From assembly GCA_004558035.1 (NCBI GenBank), contig SFEJ01000037.1, positions 1 through 16,977 on the forward strand: 16,977 bases of DNA, written 5' to 3'. Shown here piece by piece: positions 6,283 through 13,566 of the stretch (the first letter of the stretch is position 1; each line of letters starts with the position of its first letter). This DNA is from Opitutia bacterium. GTDB lineage: Bacteria; Verrucomicrobiota; Verrucomicrobiae; Opitutales; UBA953. Below the pieces are notes generated by a model that saw only the letters and a list, made by a program, of their open reading frames with translations, had not been told where the DNA came from and did no database searches. The translations under genes and the position numbers were made by a program.

Positions 6283-9200
6283 ATGAAGATTTTTCCCCGT
6301 TCCCGCGCGTTCGCGCTGCCGCTGCTGGCGTCTGCGCCGTTTCTGTTCCCGTCTCCGCCGCTGGGCGCGGAGAGCGTTCCCGCGTCGAAGCCGAACGTCG
6401 TGTTCGTGCTCGTGGACGACATGGGCTGGGGCGACCTGAACATCAACTGGGAGAAGCACGGCGCGGCGTTCGGCAACCGCGAGGGGCGCGCCTCGTACAA
6501 GACGCCTCAGCTCGACAGGCTGGCGGAAGACGGCATGCTGCTGCTGCGCCACTACACGGCGGCGCCGGTTTCGGTGGCGGCGCGCGCGTGCCTGATCACG
6601 GGCATGCACACGGGGCACACGCGCCAGGTGCGCGACAACACTTTCGACACGCCGATCGCGGACGTGCACACGCTCGGCAGCGTGATGCGGAGCGCGGGCT
6701 ACGCGACGGCGGTCATCGGCAAATGGGGCGTCGGCGGCGGAGGCGAATCCAGCGACGCGACGCTGCGCGGGCGCCCGACGCAGCGCGGCTTCGATTATTT
6801 TTACGGGCACATGGCGCACACGTCCGGGCATTTTCACTATCCGGCGAACTCGCCGGCGATCAAGGACGTGATGCTGCCGTTCGGGAAGGCGAACGCGAAG
6901 GTGGAGCTCTGCGAGAACGACACGGTGCTGTGTTCGAGCGAGGTCGCGTCGTCGCTCTCGGGCGTTTACGCGTATTCGACGGACCTTTTCGGCGCGCGCG
7001 CGAAGCGGTGGCTCGCGGACAACGATCCCGCGAAGACGGGCAAGCCGTTTTTCCTGCTGCTGACGCTGACGGCGCCGCACGCCTCGCTGCGCGTGCCGCC
7101 GTGCTCCTACCCGAGCGGCGGCGGGCTGAGCGGCGGGCTGCAGTGGACGACGCTCGAAGACGGCACGGGAACGTGCAACACGTGCACCGAGGCGCTCGCG
7201 ACCGCCGCGGGCGCGGAATGGAAGGGCGCGGACGGCTTCATCCACCCGGACAACGCGGCGTTCGGCGGCGTGCATTCCCGCCATTCCACGATGGTGCGGC
7301 GCGTGGACGACCTGGTCGGCGACCTGCGCGCGCTGCTCGATGACATGGGCGTCGCCGAGAACACGGTCATCGTCTTCACCTCGGACAACGGTCCGCACAA
7401 CGAGCCCGGCGGCGACAACGGCAACGACGGGAGCAACACGGCGGCCGCGCCCGGCGCGCAGAATCCGACCTATTTCAAGACCTACGGCATGATGGACGGC
7501 ATCAAGCGCGACTGCCACGAGGGCGGAATGCGCGAGCCGACGATCGTGTGCTGGCCGAAGCGCATCCGCGCGGGAAGCGTCTCGACGCGCCCGAGCCAGT
7601 TTCAGGACTGGATGGCGACGCTCGCGGACATGGCGGGCGTGCCCGTTCCCGCGAGCTCGAGCGGCGTCTCGCTCGTGCCGGAGCTCACCGGCGAAGGCGA
7701 GCGCCCCGACAGCGACGTCTACGTCGAGTATTACTTCAACGGGAACGGCGCGAACTACGCCGATTTTCTCCCGAAAAACCGGAGCACGAGCGAGAAGGAC
7801 CAGCAGGTCGTCTATGTGGACGGCTTCAAGGGCTTTCTGCGCAACCTGGGGCAGAACAGCGTCATCGCCGATCAGACTTTCGAAATCTACGACACGGAGA
7901 CGGATCCGCAGGAATCGACGAATCTGGCGGGAACGCGGATCGACGCGATGAACGATCTGCAGGCGCGGATGCGCGCGAAGCTGCTGCGGACGCGCCGCGC
8001 GCTGGACAACGCGACCTACGTCAAGACGAACGGCGGCAGCTACGCGAAGTCCGACAAGCTTTATTTCGAACAGGCCGCGAACGCCGTTCCCGCGGATCCG
8101 CCGCGCCTCGCGACGCCGGGGCTCGCGTGGAAGCTCTACGAGAGCGACGCGGCGTTCCCGTGGGTGCCGAACTTCGCGCGCTCGCGCCTGACGCCCGTCG
8201 CCGCGGGAACGCTCGCCGCCGACGCCGGCACCGCGATGCCCGGCGCCGCGAAGGAGAACGCCCGCGCGGTCGGCGTCGTCTTCGAAGGCTGGATCGACGT
8301 TCCCGAGGCGGGCGAATACGTGTTTTACCTGCGGACGGACGCGACGGCGGGCAGCCGCGCCTTCGTCCACCTCCACGACGTGATGCCGCTGATCGACGCG
8401 GACAAGCTCTACGTCGCGGGAACGGAGGCGAGCTCCTACATGAACGTCGGCACCGCCAAGGAACAGGGCACGAAGAAAGTGCTGCTCTCGGCGGGAAAGC
8501 ACCCGATCCGGATCGCCTACGTGACGGACGCCGGCAACCCGGCGCCGAGCCTCGCGATGAGCTGGCTGAAGCCGAACGCGGACGCGGCGGAGGCGATTCC
8601 CGCGAGCGCGTTTTCGCGCGCGTCCGATTTCGGCACGGAGACGACGGCGCTTGAGACGACGAGCCGCGGCGGCGCGCGGAAGCTCGCGGTCGGCACGGAA
8701 AGCGGCGCGGCGGCGGACGTCGTCGTTTCCGCGGACGCGGACTGGATTTCCGTCTCGTTCGACGCGGAGACGGGAACGCTGAGCGTCGAGCTCGAGCCGA
8801 ACGCCGAGGCGGACGCGCGCTCGGGAACGCTGACGATTTCCGACCCCGAGACGGGAGAGACGCAGACAGTCGCGGTCTCTCAGGCGGGCGCGCAGGGCTA
8901 CGACGCGTGGGCGCGCACGGAATTCGCCGTCGCGCCGCCCCGCTCCGACTCGGATCTCGCGGCGATGGAGCCGCTCGAAAGCTGGTCCGGCGACCGCGTC
9001 TCCAATCTGATGAAATACGCGCTGGGGCTCGACCCGACGGCGGCGCACGGCGCGCTCGGCGGGCTCGCCGAAGACGCGGCGGCGGGAACGCTGCGCGCGG
9101 ATTATCCTTTCAACCCCGGCGCGACGGACGTCGTCTTCGTCGGCGAACGCTGGGACGACGCGGCGCGCGCGTGGACGAGCGAGGGCGTTTCGCTCGTGAA

Positions 9201-9294
9201 GGACGCCGCGGCGGGAACGCTCGCCGTCGAGGCGCCGAGCCCGACCGCGGAGGCGCGCGCGCTGCTGCGTCTGCGCGTGCTGATGAGCCGATGA
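6283..9294 (+). CDS. Secreted multidomain sulfatase with serine-type active-site motif
   Basis: A 1003-residue exported sulfatase expected to remove sulfate esters, probably from glycans. Domains in order: a signal peptide (1-29); a type I sulfatase fold (about 36-560) with metal site VDDMGWGD (D45, D46), activation motif S97-V-A-A-R101, GKWG with K147, and TSDNG near 367-370; a PA14-like beta domain (about 608-760); a BACON-like repeat (about 811-868); and a C-terminal region with NLMKYALGLDP (about 909-919), common at the ends of Verrucomicrobiota and Planctomycete secreted proteins. The formylglycine position carries Ser instead of the usual Cys and the next motif residue is Ala instead of Pro, so an anSME-type radical SAM maturase would be needed; none is in the window. 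No Shine-Dalgarno sequence precedes the ATG, which is chosen for the signal peptide. It is followed 19 bp later by a secreted protein gene. Substrate is not determinable. Confidence 0.9.
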   Translation: MKIFPRSRAFALPLLASAPFLFPSPPLGAESVPASKPNVVFVLVDDMGWGDLNINWEKHGAAFGNREGRASYKTPQLDRLAEDGMLLLRHYTAAPVSVAARACLITGMHTGHTRQVRDNTFDTPIADVHTLGSVMRSAGYATAVIGKWGVGGGGESSDATLRGRPTQRGFDYFYGHMAHTSGHFHYPANSPAIKDVMLPFGKANAKVELCENDTVLCSSEVASSLSGVYAYSTDLFGARAKRWLADNDPAKTGKPFFLLLTLTAPHASLRVPPCSYPSGGGLSGGLQWTTLEDGTGTCNTCTEALATAAGAEWKGADGFIHPDNAAFGGVHSRHSTMVRRVDDLVGDLRALLDDMGVAENTVIVFTSDNGPHNEPGGDNGNDGSNTAAAPGAQNPTYFKTYGMMDGIKRDCHEGGMREPTIVCWPKRIRAGSVSTRPSQFQDWMATLADMAGVPVPASSSGVSLVPELTGEGERPDSDVYVEYYFNGNGANYADFLPKNRSTSEKDQQVVYVDGFKGFLRNLGQNSVIADQTFEIYDTETDPQESTNLAGTRIDAMNDLQARMRAKLLRTRRALDNATYVKTNGGSYAKSDKLYFEQAANAVPADPPRLATPGLAWKLYESDAAFPWVPNFARSRLTPVAAGTLAADAGTAMPGAAKENARAVGVVFEGWIDVPEAGEYVFYLRTDATAGSRAFVHLHDVMPLIDADKLYVAGTEASSYMNVGTAKEQGTKKVLLSAGKHPIRIAYVTDAGNPAPSLAMSWLKPNADAAEAIPASAFSRASDFGTETTALETTSRGGARKLAVGTESGAAADVVVSADADWISVSFDAETGTLSVELEPNAEADARSGTLTISDPETGETQTVAVSQAGAQGYDAWARTEFAVAPPRSDSDLAAMEPLESWSGDRVSNLMKYALGLDPTAAHGALGGLAEDAAAGTLRADYPFNPGATDVVFVGERWDDAARAWTSEGVSLVKDAAAGTLAVEAPSPTAEARALLRLRVLMSR

Positions 9295-9313
9295 GAAAAC
9301 GGAGGACTCGAAG

Positions 9314-10861
9314 ATGAAGGCGAAAATTCTGATTCTGGCGGCGGCCGCGACGGCGCTCTTCGCGGCGGCGGCGCGCGCGGCGGACGAAACCTGGACGATT
9401 CTTTTCAGAGACAAGACGGCGACGGCGATTTCCGCCTACGCGACGGGAGCGGGCGCGCCGGCGGACGTCTCCGTCTCGTTTTCCGGCGAGGCGGGAACAC
9501 TGAACCTGAAGACCTCGGGCGCGGTCGGCGAGGCGGCGACGGTGTTCACGCCGAACACGAACGTGCAGCTGCCGAGTTCGACGACGCAGACGGTCGGCTC
9601 GTGGACGGCGACGCTCGCGTTCACGCCCGAGGCGGAGCGCGTCGTCTCGAAGCTCGTCGTGAGGCTGATTTCCTTCAACAGCGCCGGCGAACGCCATCCC
9701 GGCGAGCGCAAGCTGAAGCTTTCCGTCGGGCTGGACGGCGCGGAACGGAGCGCGTTCTTCACGCTCCCCGCGCCGGCGGACTTGAGCGGGAAGCCCTGCG
9801 AGTTCACGCTGGACGCGCCGCGGACGCTGAGCGCGGGAACGCCGGCGACGCTCGTCGTGAAGGCGGAACGCGACGACTCCGAGACGCTCGGCTGCTATTT
9901 CGGCATCGTCTCGATCGAACTGCCCGGCCTCATCGAAGACGCGACGACGCCGCTCGGCGGCGTGACGAAGCGGATCCCCGCGGGCGCGACCGCGACGCTC
10001 GCGGCGAACGTGCGCAAGCCGCTGCTGCTCGCCGCCGCGGCGGAGCTCTCCGCGGAAGGCGACTCCGTCTCGCTGACGGCGGACGCGGGCGTCGATTTCG
10101 GCGCGCTGCTCGAAAGCGGCAGAGCGTACGTGCTGGAGACGGATTTCGCGGAAGGCGAGGCGGCGACGCTGCTGAACCCGACCGTGTGGATCTTCGGCGC
10201 GGACGAATACGCGGCGGGCGGGAACGCGCTCGCGTTCGAGGACGAGGCGCTGGCGCGGCTGATCCGCGCGGCGGGCGGCGGCGTGCCCGTCGCGACGACC
10301 TTCCGCCTCCGCGAAGCGTGGACGCTCGACGAGCTTTTCGGCGCGAGCTTCGAGGCGGGCGAGCTCAAGCGCGGGAGCGCGCTCACGGGCGACTGCGTCT
10401 TTCTTTACGCCGCCGACGGCATGACGCCGATCAAGTTCTACAATCACCCGACGCGCGGCTGGTGCGCGGTCGGCGTTTCCGCGCCTTCCGCCGTTCCCGG
10501 CGCGGCGCCCGTGCACCCGCGCAAACCGCTGAAGCTCTCGCGCAAAAAAGGCGCGGACCTGGAGCTGACGCTGCTCGGCGAAGCGCCGCAGGACGACGCG
10601 CTCGTCGCGCTCGTCAAAGGCACGGACGTCGTCTGCTCCGGAAGCGCGTTCCCGCAGACGCTCGCGGACTCCGGGCTGGAAGCGGACGCGACGATTCTCG
10701 AAATCGCGGTCGGCGGAACGCGCTTCAGCTTCGACGACGCGACGGGAACGTGGCTCGCGCCCGACAGCTCGGACGCGGGCGACGTCGTCCTCGAAGACTG
10801 CTTCGAGACGCGGCGTTCCGACGCGACGCCGAAACACGTCCGCGTCCGCGCAGCGCGATGA
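9314..10861 (+). CDS. Secreted two-part protein sharing a domain with the upstream PEP-CTERM protein
   Basis: A 515-residue exported protein with signal peptide MKAKILILAAAATALFAAAARA. Residues 75-205 align by eye with residues 75-229 of the PEP-CTERM protein at 5385: for example VRLISFNSAG against VNFIAYNANG, and GCYFGIVSIELPG against GTFIGISSVKFNG. The remainder (about 215-515) contains FRLREAWTLDELFG and GMTPIKFYNHPTRGW. This is reminiscent of the Verrucomicrobial family TIGR02597 as I remember it, which is tentative. There is no PEP-CTERM tail; it ends KHVRVRAAR. The start is firm: GGAGGA at 9301-9306 lies 7 bases before the ATG. It sits between the sulfatase and another PEP-CTERM gene, its stop overlapping an upstream in-frame ATG of the latter. 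A surface-binding or matrix role is inferred. Confidence 0.75.
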   Translation: MKAKILILAAAATALFAAAARAADETWTILFRDKTATAISAYATGAGAPADVSVSFSGEAGTLNLKTSGAVGEAATVFTPNTNVQLPSSTTQTVGSWTATLAFTPEAERVVSKLVVRLISFNSAGERHPGERKLKLSVGLDGAERSAFFTLPAPADLSGKPCEFTLDAPRTLSAGTPATLVVKAERDDSETLGCYFGIVSIELPGLIEDATTPLGGVTKRIPAGATATLAANVRKPLLLAAAAELSAEGDSVSLTADAGVDFGALLESGRAYVLETDFAEGEAATLLNPTVWIFGADEYAAGGNALAFEDEALARLIRAAGGGVPVATTFRLREAWTLDELFGASFEAGELKRGSALTGDCVFLYAADGMTPIKFYNHPTRGWCAVGVSAPSAVPGAAPVHPRKPLKLSRKKGADLELTLLGEAPQDDALVALVKGTDVVCSGSAFPQTLADSGLEADATILEIAVGGTRFSFDDATGTWLAPDSSDAGDVVLEDCFETRRSDATPKHVRVRAAR

Positions 10862-10890
10862 TTTTTTTCAAACCCCTGCCCCGAAAAGCC

Positions 10891-11556
10891 ATGACCGAAA
10901 AAAGATTCCTCCTCCCCGCGCTCGCGTTTTCCGCGCTCGCCCCGCTTGCGGCGGACGCCGCGATCGAATTTTCGCTTTCCAACAGTCTGCTCGACTACGA
11001 GACTTCGCTGACCTTCCTGGACGCGTCGGGAACGGCGGCGGACGGCGGCGTCGTCGCGGTCGGTTGGCTCGACGCGGATCTCGCCGCGCTTTCCGTCGCG
11101 GAGACGCGCGACGCGTTTCGGACGAGCTTCTGCTGGAACGCGGATTCCGCGGATCCGTCGGGCGTAATTTCCTTCGGGAGCGTGAACGACTTCGCGGTCG
11201 CGGCGACGCCGGACTCCTGGGGCGACGCCGCGGGCAAAACGCTGTACGCCTTTTTCGGGGCGGGAACGACGGTCGAAAGCTCCGACGCTTTCGCCCTGCT
11301 CCGCTTCGAGTCCGAAGGCGCGCCGCTCGTTTTCGCGGACGACGCGTTCGAGCTGATTTTGGGCGCGAACGCGGTTTTGGGAGAGGAAGATCCCGCGTTC
11401 CCGACCTGGGTCTGCGCGGTCGGCGAAGTCGTCGGCGAGGAGGGAACGACGATCCGCTTCTACGCGGTTCCGGAGCCTTCGGCGTTCGCGCTGCTCGCGG
11501 GCCTGGGCGCGCTCGCCCTCGCGGGAACGCGCCGCCGGCGGAAAATCTCCCGCTGA
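10891..11556 (+). CDS. Secreted PEP-CTERM sorting-domain protein, third gene of the sulfatase operon
   Basis: A 221-residue exported protein with signal peptide MTEKRFLLPALAFSALAPLAADA, an acidic Ala/Phe/Asp-rich domain of unknown fold (about 25-190), and a PEP-CTERM tail: PEPS (194-197), LLAGLGALALAG and TRRRRKISR. The tail is nearly identical in DNA to that of the gene at 5385, although the rest of the two proteins is unrelated. The domain has cysteines in SFCWNAD and TWVCAVG that could form a disulfide outside the cell. An in-frame ATG at 10858 overlaps the previous stop codon. The ATG at 10891 is preferred because it gives a normal signal peptide; neither has a ribosome site, so the start is uncertain. 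Function is unknown. Confidence 0.75.
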   Translation: MTEKRFLLPALAFSALAPLAADAAIEFSLSNSLLDYETSLTFLDASGTAADGGVVAVGWLDADLAALSVAETRDAFRTSFCWNADSADPSGVISFGSVNDFAVAATPDSWGDAAGKTLYAFFGAGTTVESSDAFALLRFESEGAPLVFADDAFELILGANAVLGEEDPAFPTWVCAVGEVVGEEGTTIRFYAVPEPSAFALLAGLGALALAGTRRRRKISR

Positions 11557-11586
11557 CCGCGCCCGCGCGGCGTCTTCTTTTGCTTT
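11557..11586 (+). terminator. Possible terminator after the sulfatase operon
   Basis: CCGCG (11557-11561) and CGCGG (11566-11570) form a short GC hairpin with loop CCCG, followed by the T-rich stretch TCTTCTTTTGCTTT (11573-11586). The 12-bp palindrome GCGCCCGGGCGC follows at 11587-11598. The stem is short. Confidence 0.4.
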
Positions 11587-11656
11587 GCGCCCGGGCGCGC
11601 GAAATGACAGAATTGCTCTATTTTCCGTTCATTTCACCTTTCAGAGACAAAAGAAG

Positions 11657-13105
11657 ATGCACGCCAACAATCCGCTCAACGGAATCAGAAAGTTCTACGA
11701 CGCCGTCGTCGTCGGCTCCGGGCTCGCCGGACTCACCGGCGCGAATTACCTCGCCAAGGCGGGGCATTCCGTGCTGCTGCTCGAGCACCACTACCAGCTC
11801 GGCGGGCTCGCCACGTTCTTCAGGCGCCCCGGCGGGCACATCTTCGACATTTCCCTGCACGGCTTCCCGCACGGCATGATCAAGTCCTGCCGCAAATACT
11901 GGACGAAGGAAATCGCCGACTCCATCCGCCAGCTCAAGGACATCCGCTTCATCAACCCGGAATTCGACGTCCGCACCACCTTCGACCGCGAGGACTTCAC
12001 GCGCATTCTCATCGAGAAGTTCCGCGTTCCCGCCGAGCGCGTGCACGCCTTTTTCGCGCACCTCGCGCAGATGAACTACTACGACCGCGACTCCCGCACC
12101 ACGCGCGAGCTTTTCGAGGAGTTCTTCCCCGGGCGCACGGACGTGTGGCGCCTCCTGCTCGAACCCATCGCCTACGCGAACGGCTCCACGCTCGACGAGC
12201 CCGCGATCACCTACGGCATCGTGTTCTCCAACTTCATGAGCCGCGGCGTCTACATCTTCCAGGGCGGCACCGACCTGCTCATTCAGAAAATGACCGAGGA
12301 GCTCAGGAAAAACGGCGTGGACATCCGCCGCTCCTGCCTCGTCGAGAAAATCCTCACCGAAACCGGCGCGGACGGCGTTCCCGCGGTGCGCGGCGTGCGC
12401 GTGCGCGACGTGCGCTTCGGCGAGACCGTCGAGATCGCGTGCCGCTCCGTGCTCTCCAACGCGAACGTCCGCGACACCGTCGAAACCCTGCTCGACGCGG
12501 GCACCGTTCCCGCGGATTTCCTCGCCGAATCCGAGGCCGTGCGCGTGAACACGTCGTCGTGCCAGGTCTATATGGGCGTGCGCGAGGGCGAATCGATCCC
12601 GCACATCGGCGACCTCGTATTCACCTCCGCGGCGCCGAAGTTCTCCAGCGAGGAACTCGTCGATCTGCACACGACTTCGCGCACCTATTCCGTGTACTAT
12701 CCGGACACGCGCCCGCAGCGCGAGAAGCCGCACTACGCGATCGTCACCTCGATCAATCAGAAGTTTTCGAGCTGGGAAAACCTTTCCGACGCCGACTACG
12801 CGGCGGAGAAGAACCGCATCATCGAGGAATCCTTCGCGGGGCTGGAAAAATACGTTCCCGGCATCCGCGGAAAGGTCGATTGGGTCGAGGCGGCGACGCC
12901 GCGCACCGTGCGCCGCTACGTGCGCCACCGCGACGGCACGTCCTTCGGCACGAAGTTCGAAGGGCTGAAGATTTCGATGGAGCTCCCGGAAAAAGTACGC
13001 GGGCTCTACCACGCGGGCTCGGTCGGCATCATCATGTCGGGCTGGCTCGGCACGATCAACTACGGCGTCATCACCGCCAACAAGATGGCGCTCGCGATGA
13101 AGTAA
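11657..13105 (+). CDS. FAD-dependent oxidoreductase, phytoene desaturase / retinol saturase-like
   Basis: A 482-residue flavoprotein of the CrtI/CRTISO/amine-oxidase superfamily, which desaturates, isomerises or reduces polyenes and other lipophilic substrates. The N-terminal dinucleotide-binding motif VVVGSGLAGLTGANYLAKAG (17-36) is followed by LLEHHYQLGG (41-50), where the glutamate binds the FAD ribose. A central FQGGTDLLIQKM segment and a C-terminal GLYHAGSVGIIMSGWLGTINYG complete the FAD site. The protein has no carotenoid-cluster neighbours, so the substrate is unknown. Start: the ATG at 11657 lies directly before the Rossmann strand with a purine-rich AAAAGAAG just ahead; a longer in-frame start at 11585 is less likely. 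The upstream operon ends about 100 bp earlier, and the gene converges on the M3 peptidase gene. Confidence 0.85.
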   Translation: MHANNPLNGIRKFYDAVVVGSGLAGLTGANYLAKAGHSVLLLEHHYQLGGLATFFRRPGGHIFDISLHGFPHGMIKSCRKYWTKEIADSIRQLKDIRFINPEFDVRTTFDREDFTRILIEKFRVPAERVHAFFAHLAQMNYYDRDSRTTRELFEEFFPGRTDVWRLLLEPIAYANGSTLDEPAITYGIVFSNFMSRGVYIFQGGTDLLIQKMTEELRKNGVDIRRSCLVEKILTETGADGVPAVRGVRVRDVRFGETVEIACRSVLSNANVRDTVETLLDAGTVPADFLAESEAVRVNTSSCQVYMGVREGESIPHIGDLVFTSAAPKFSSEELVDLHTTSRTYSVYYPDTRPQREKPHYAIVTSINQKFSSWENLSDADYAAEKNRIIEESFAGLEKYVPGIRGKVDWVEAATPRTVRRYVRHRDGTSFGTKFEGLKISMELPEKVRGLYHAGSVGIIMSGWLGTINYGVITANKMALAMK

Positions 13106-13144
13106 CGCGGCGCGGGAAGGCGCCCGAAACCGCGAGCGATATTT

Positions 13145-13192
13145 CCGCCCCGAACGCGTCGGACCCGCAGGCCGGAGACGCGTTCGGGGCGG
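13145..13192. terminator. Strong 16-bp hairpin downstream of the FAD oxidoreductase gene
   Basis: CCGCCCCGAACGCGTC (13145-13160) and GACGCGTTCGGGGCGG (13177-13192) are a perfect inverted repeat with a 16-base loop, starting 39 bp after the stop codon. There is no T-run on either side, so it may stabilise a 3' end or need Rho rather than act as a classic terminator. Confidence 0.5.
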
Positions 13193-13478
13193 CGTCAGTT
13201 TCCGAGACGAGAGAGCCGTACGCATCGTACGCAAAGTCTTCCGTGTCCGGAAAGCCCGACGCCGGGACGGCGCGGACGAGCGCTCCGAGGCGGGAAAAGT
13301 CCTCGGAGGCGGGAACGTTTCGTGACGATCTTCTTCATTTTCGCGGAATCTTTCGGAACGACGGGAGAATCCCCGTCGGAACGAAGCTTACACTTTTTCC
13401 GAAAATGAATTGTGTCGCAATTGTGACGTTTTACTTCCAGCCCGCTTAAACAAAGGGCTGAAAAATTTCAAAAAAAAT

Positions 13479-13527
13479 TTTTCGGGCGAAAAAACGGGGG
13501 CGTTTTCCGCGAAAAACCGCCCGAAAA
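13479..13527 (-). terminator. Intrinsic terminator of the M3 peptidase gene
   Basis: Read on the minus strand, TTTTCGGGCG (13527-13518) pairs with CGCCCGAAAA (13488-13479) over a 29-base loop that contains a further AAAACG/CGTTTT pair. A run of eight T follows on the minus strand. A second GC hairpin lies between it and the stop codon at 13567. Confidence 0.7.
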
Positions 13528-13566
13528 GGCGCGCCGCGGGAACGCCGCGCGGCGGCGCCGGACGCG

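Larger units (their letters stand above)
13106..13566. other. Hairpin-rich convergent intergenic region
   Basis: A 461-bp gap between two convergent stop codons with no convincing coding region. By eye it has hairpins at 13145-13192, 13217-13231 (CGTACG-cat-CGTACG), 13283-13308 (CTCCGAGG / CCTCGGAG), 13359-13378 (CGACGGG / CCCGTCG), 13439-13460 (CAGCCC / GGGCTG) and 13479-13527. The stretch 13381-13490 is AT-rich. It could hold a structured RNA or only terminators and repeat remnants. Confidence 0.55.

Noticed and set aside
6064..9414. 1116-codon open frame on the minus strand across the sulfatase gene
   Set aside because: It is antisense to a gene with clear motifs. The translation is Arg/Ala/Val-rich with no domain, the usual shadow of a GC-rich coding strand.
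9110..10837. Long minus-strand frame across the secreted protein gene
   Set aside because: Arg-rich shadow translation. The plus-strand frame has a signal peptide, a ribosome site and a homologous domain.
11618..13234. Long minus-strand frame across the FAD oxidoreductase
   Set aside because: Antisense shadow; the plus strand encodes an intact Rossmann-fold flavoprotein.
13439..13460. Terminator at CAGCCC / GGGCTG
   Set aside because: The 6-bp stem is not followed by a T-run on either strand, so it is listed only as a hairpin.
13106..13566. Possible tRNA, tmRNA or SRP RNA gene
   Set aside because: No cloverleaf, CCA end or conserved core sequence could be found; only independent hairpins are visible.
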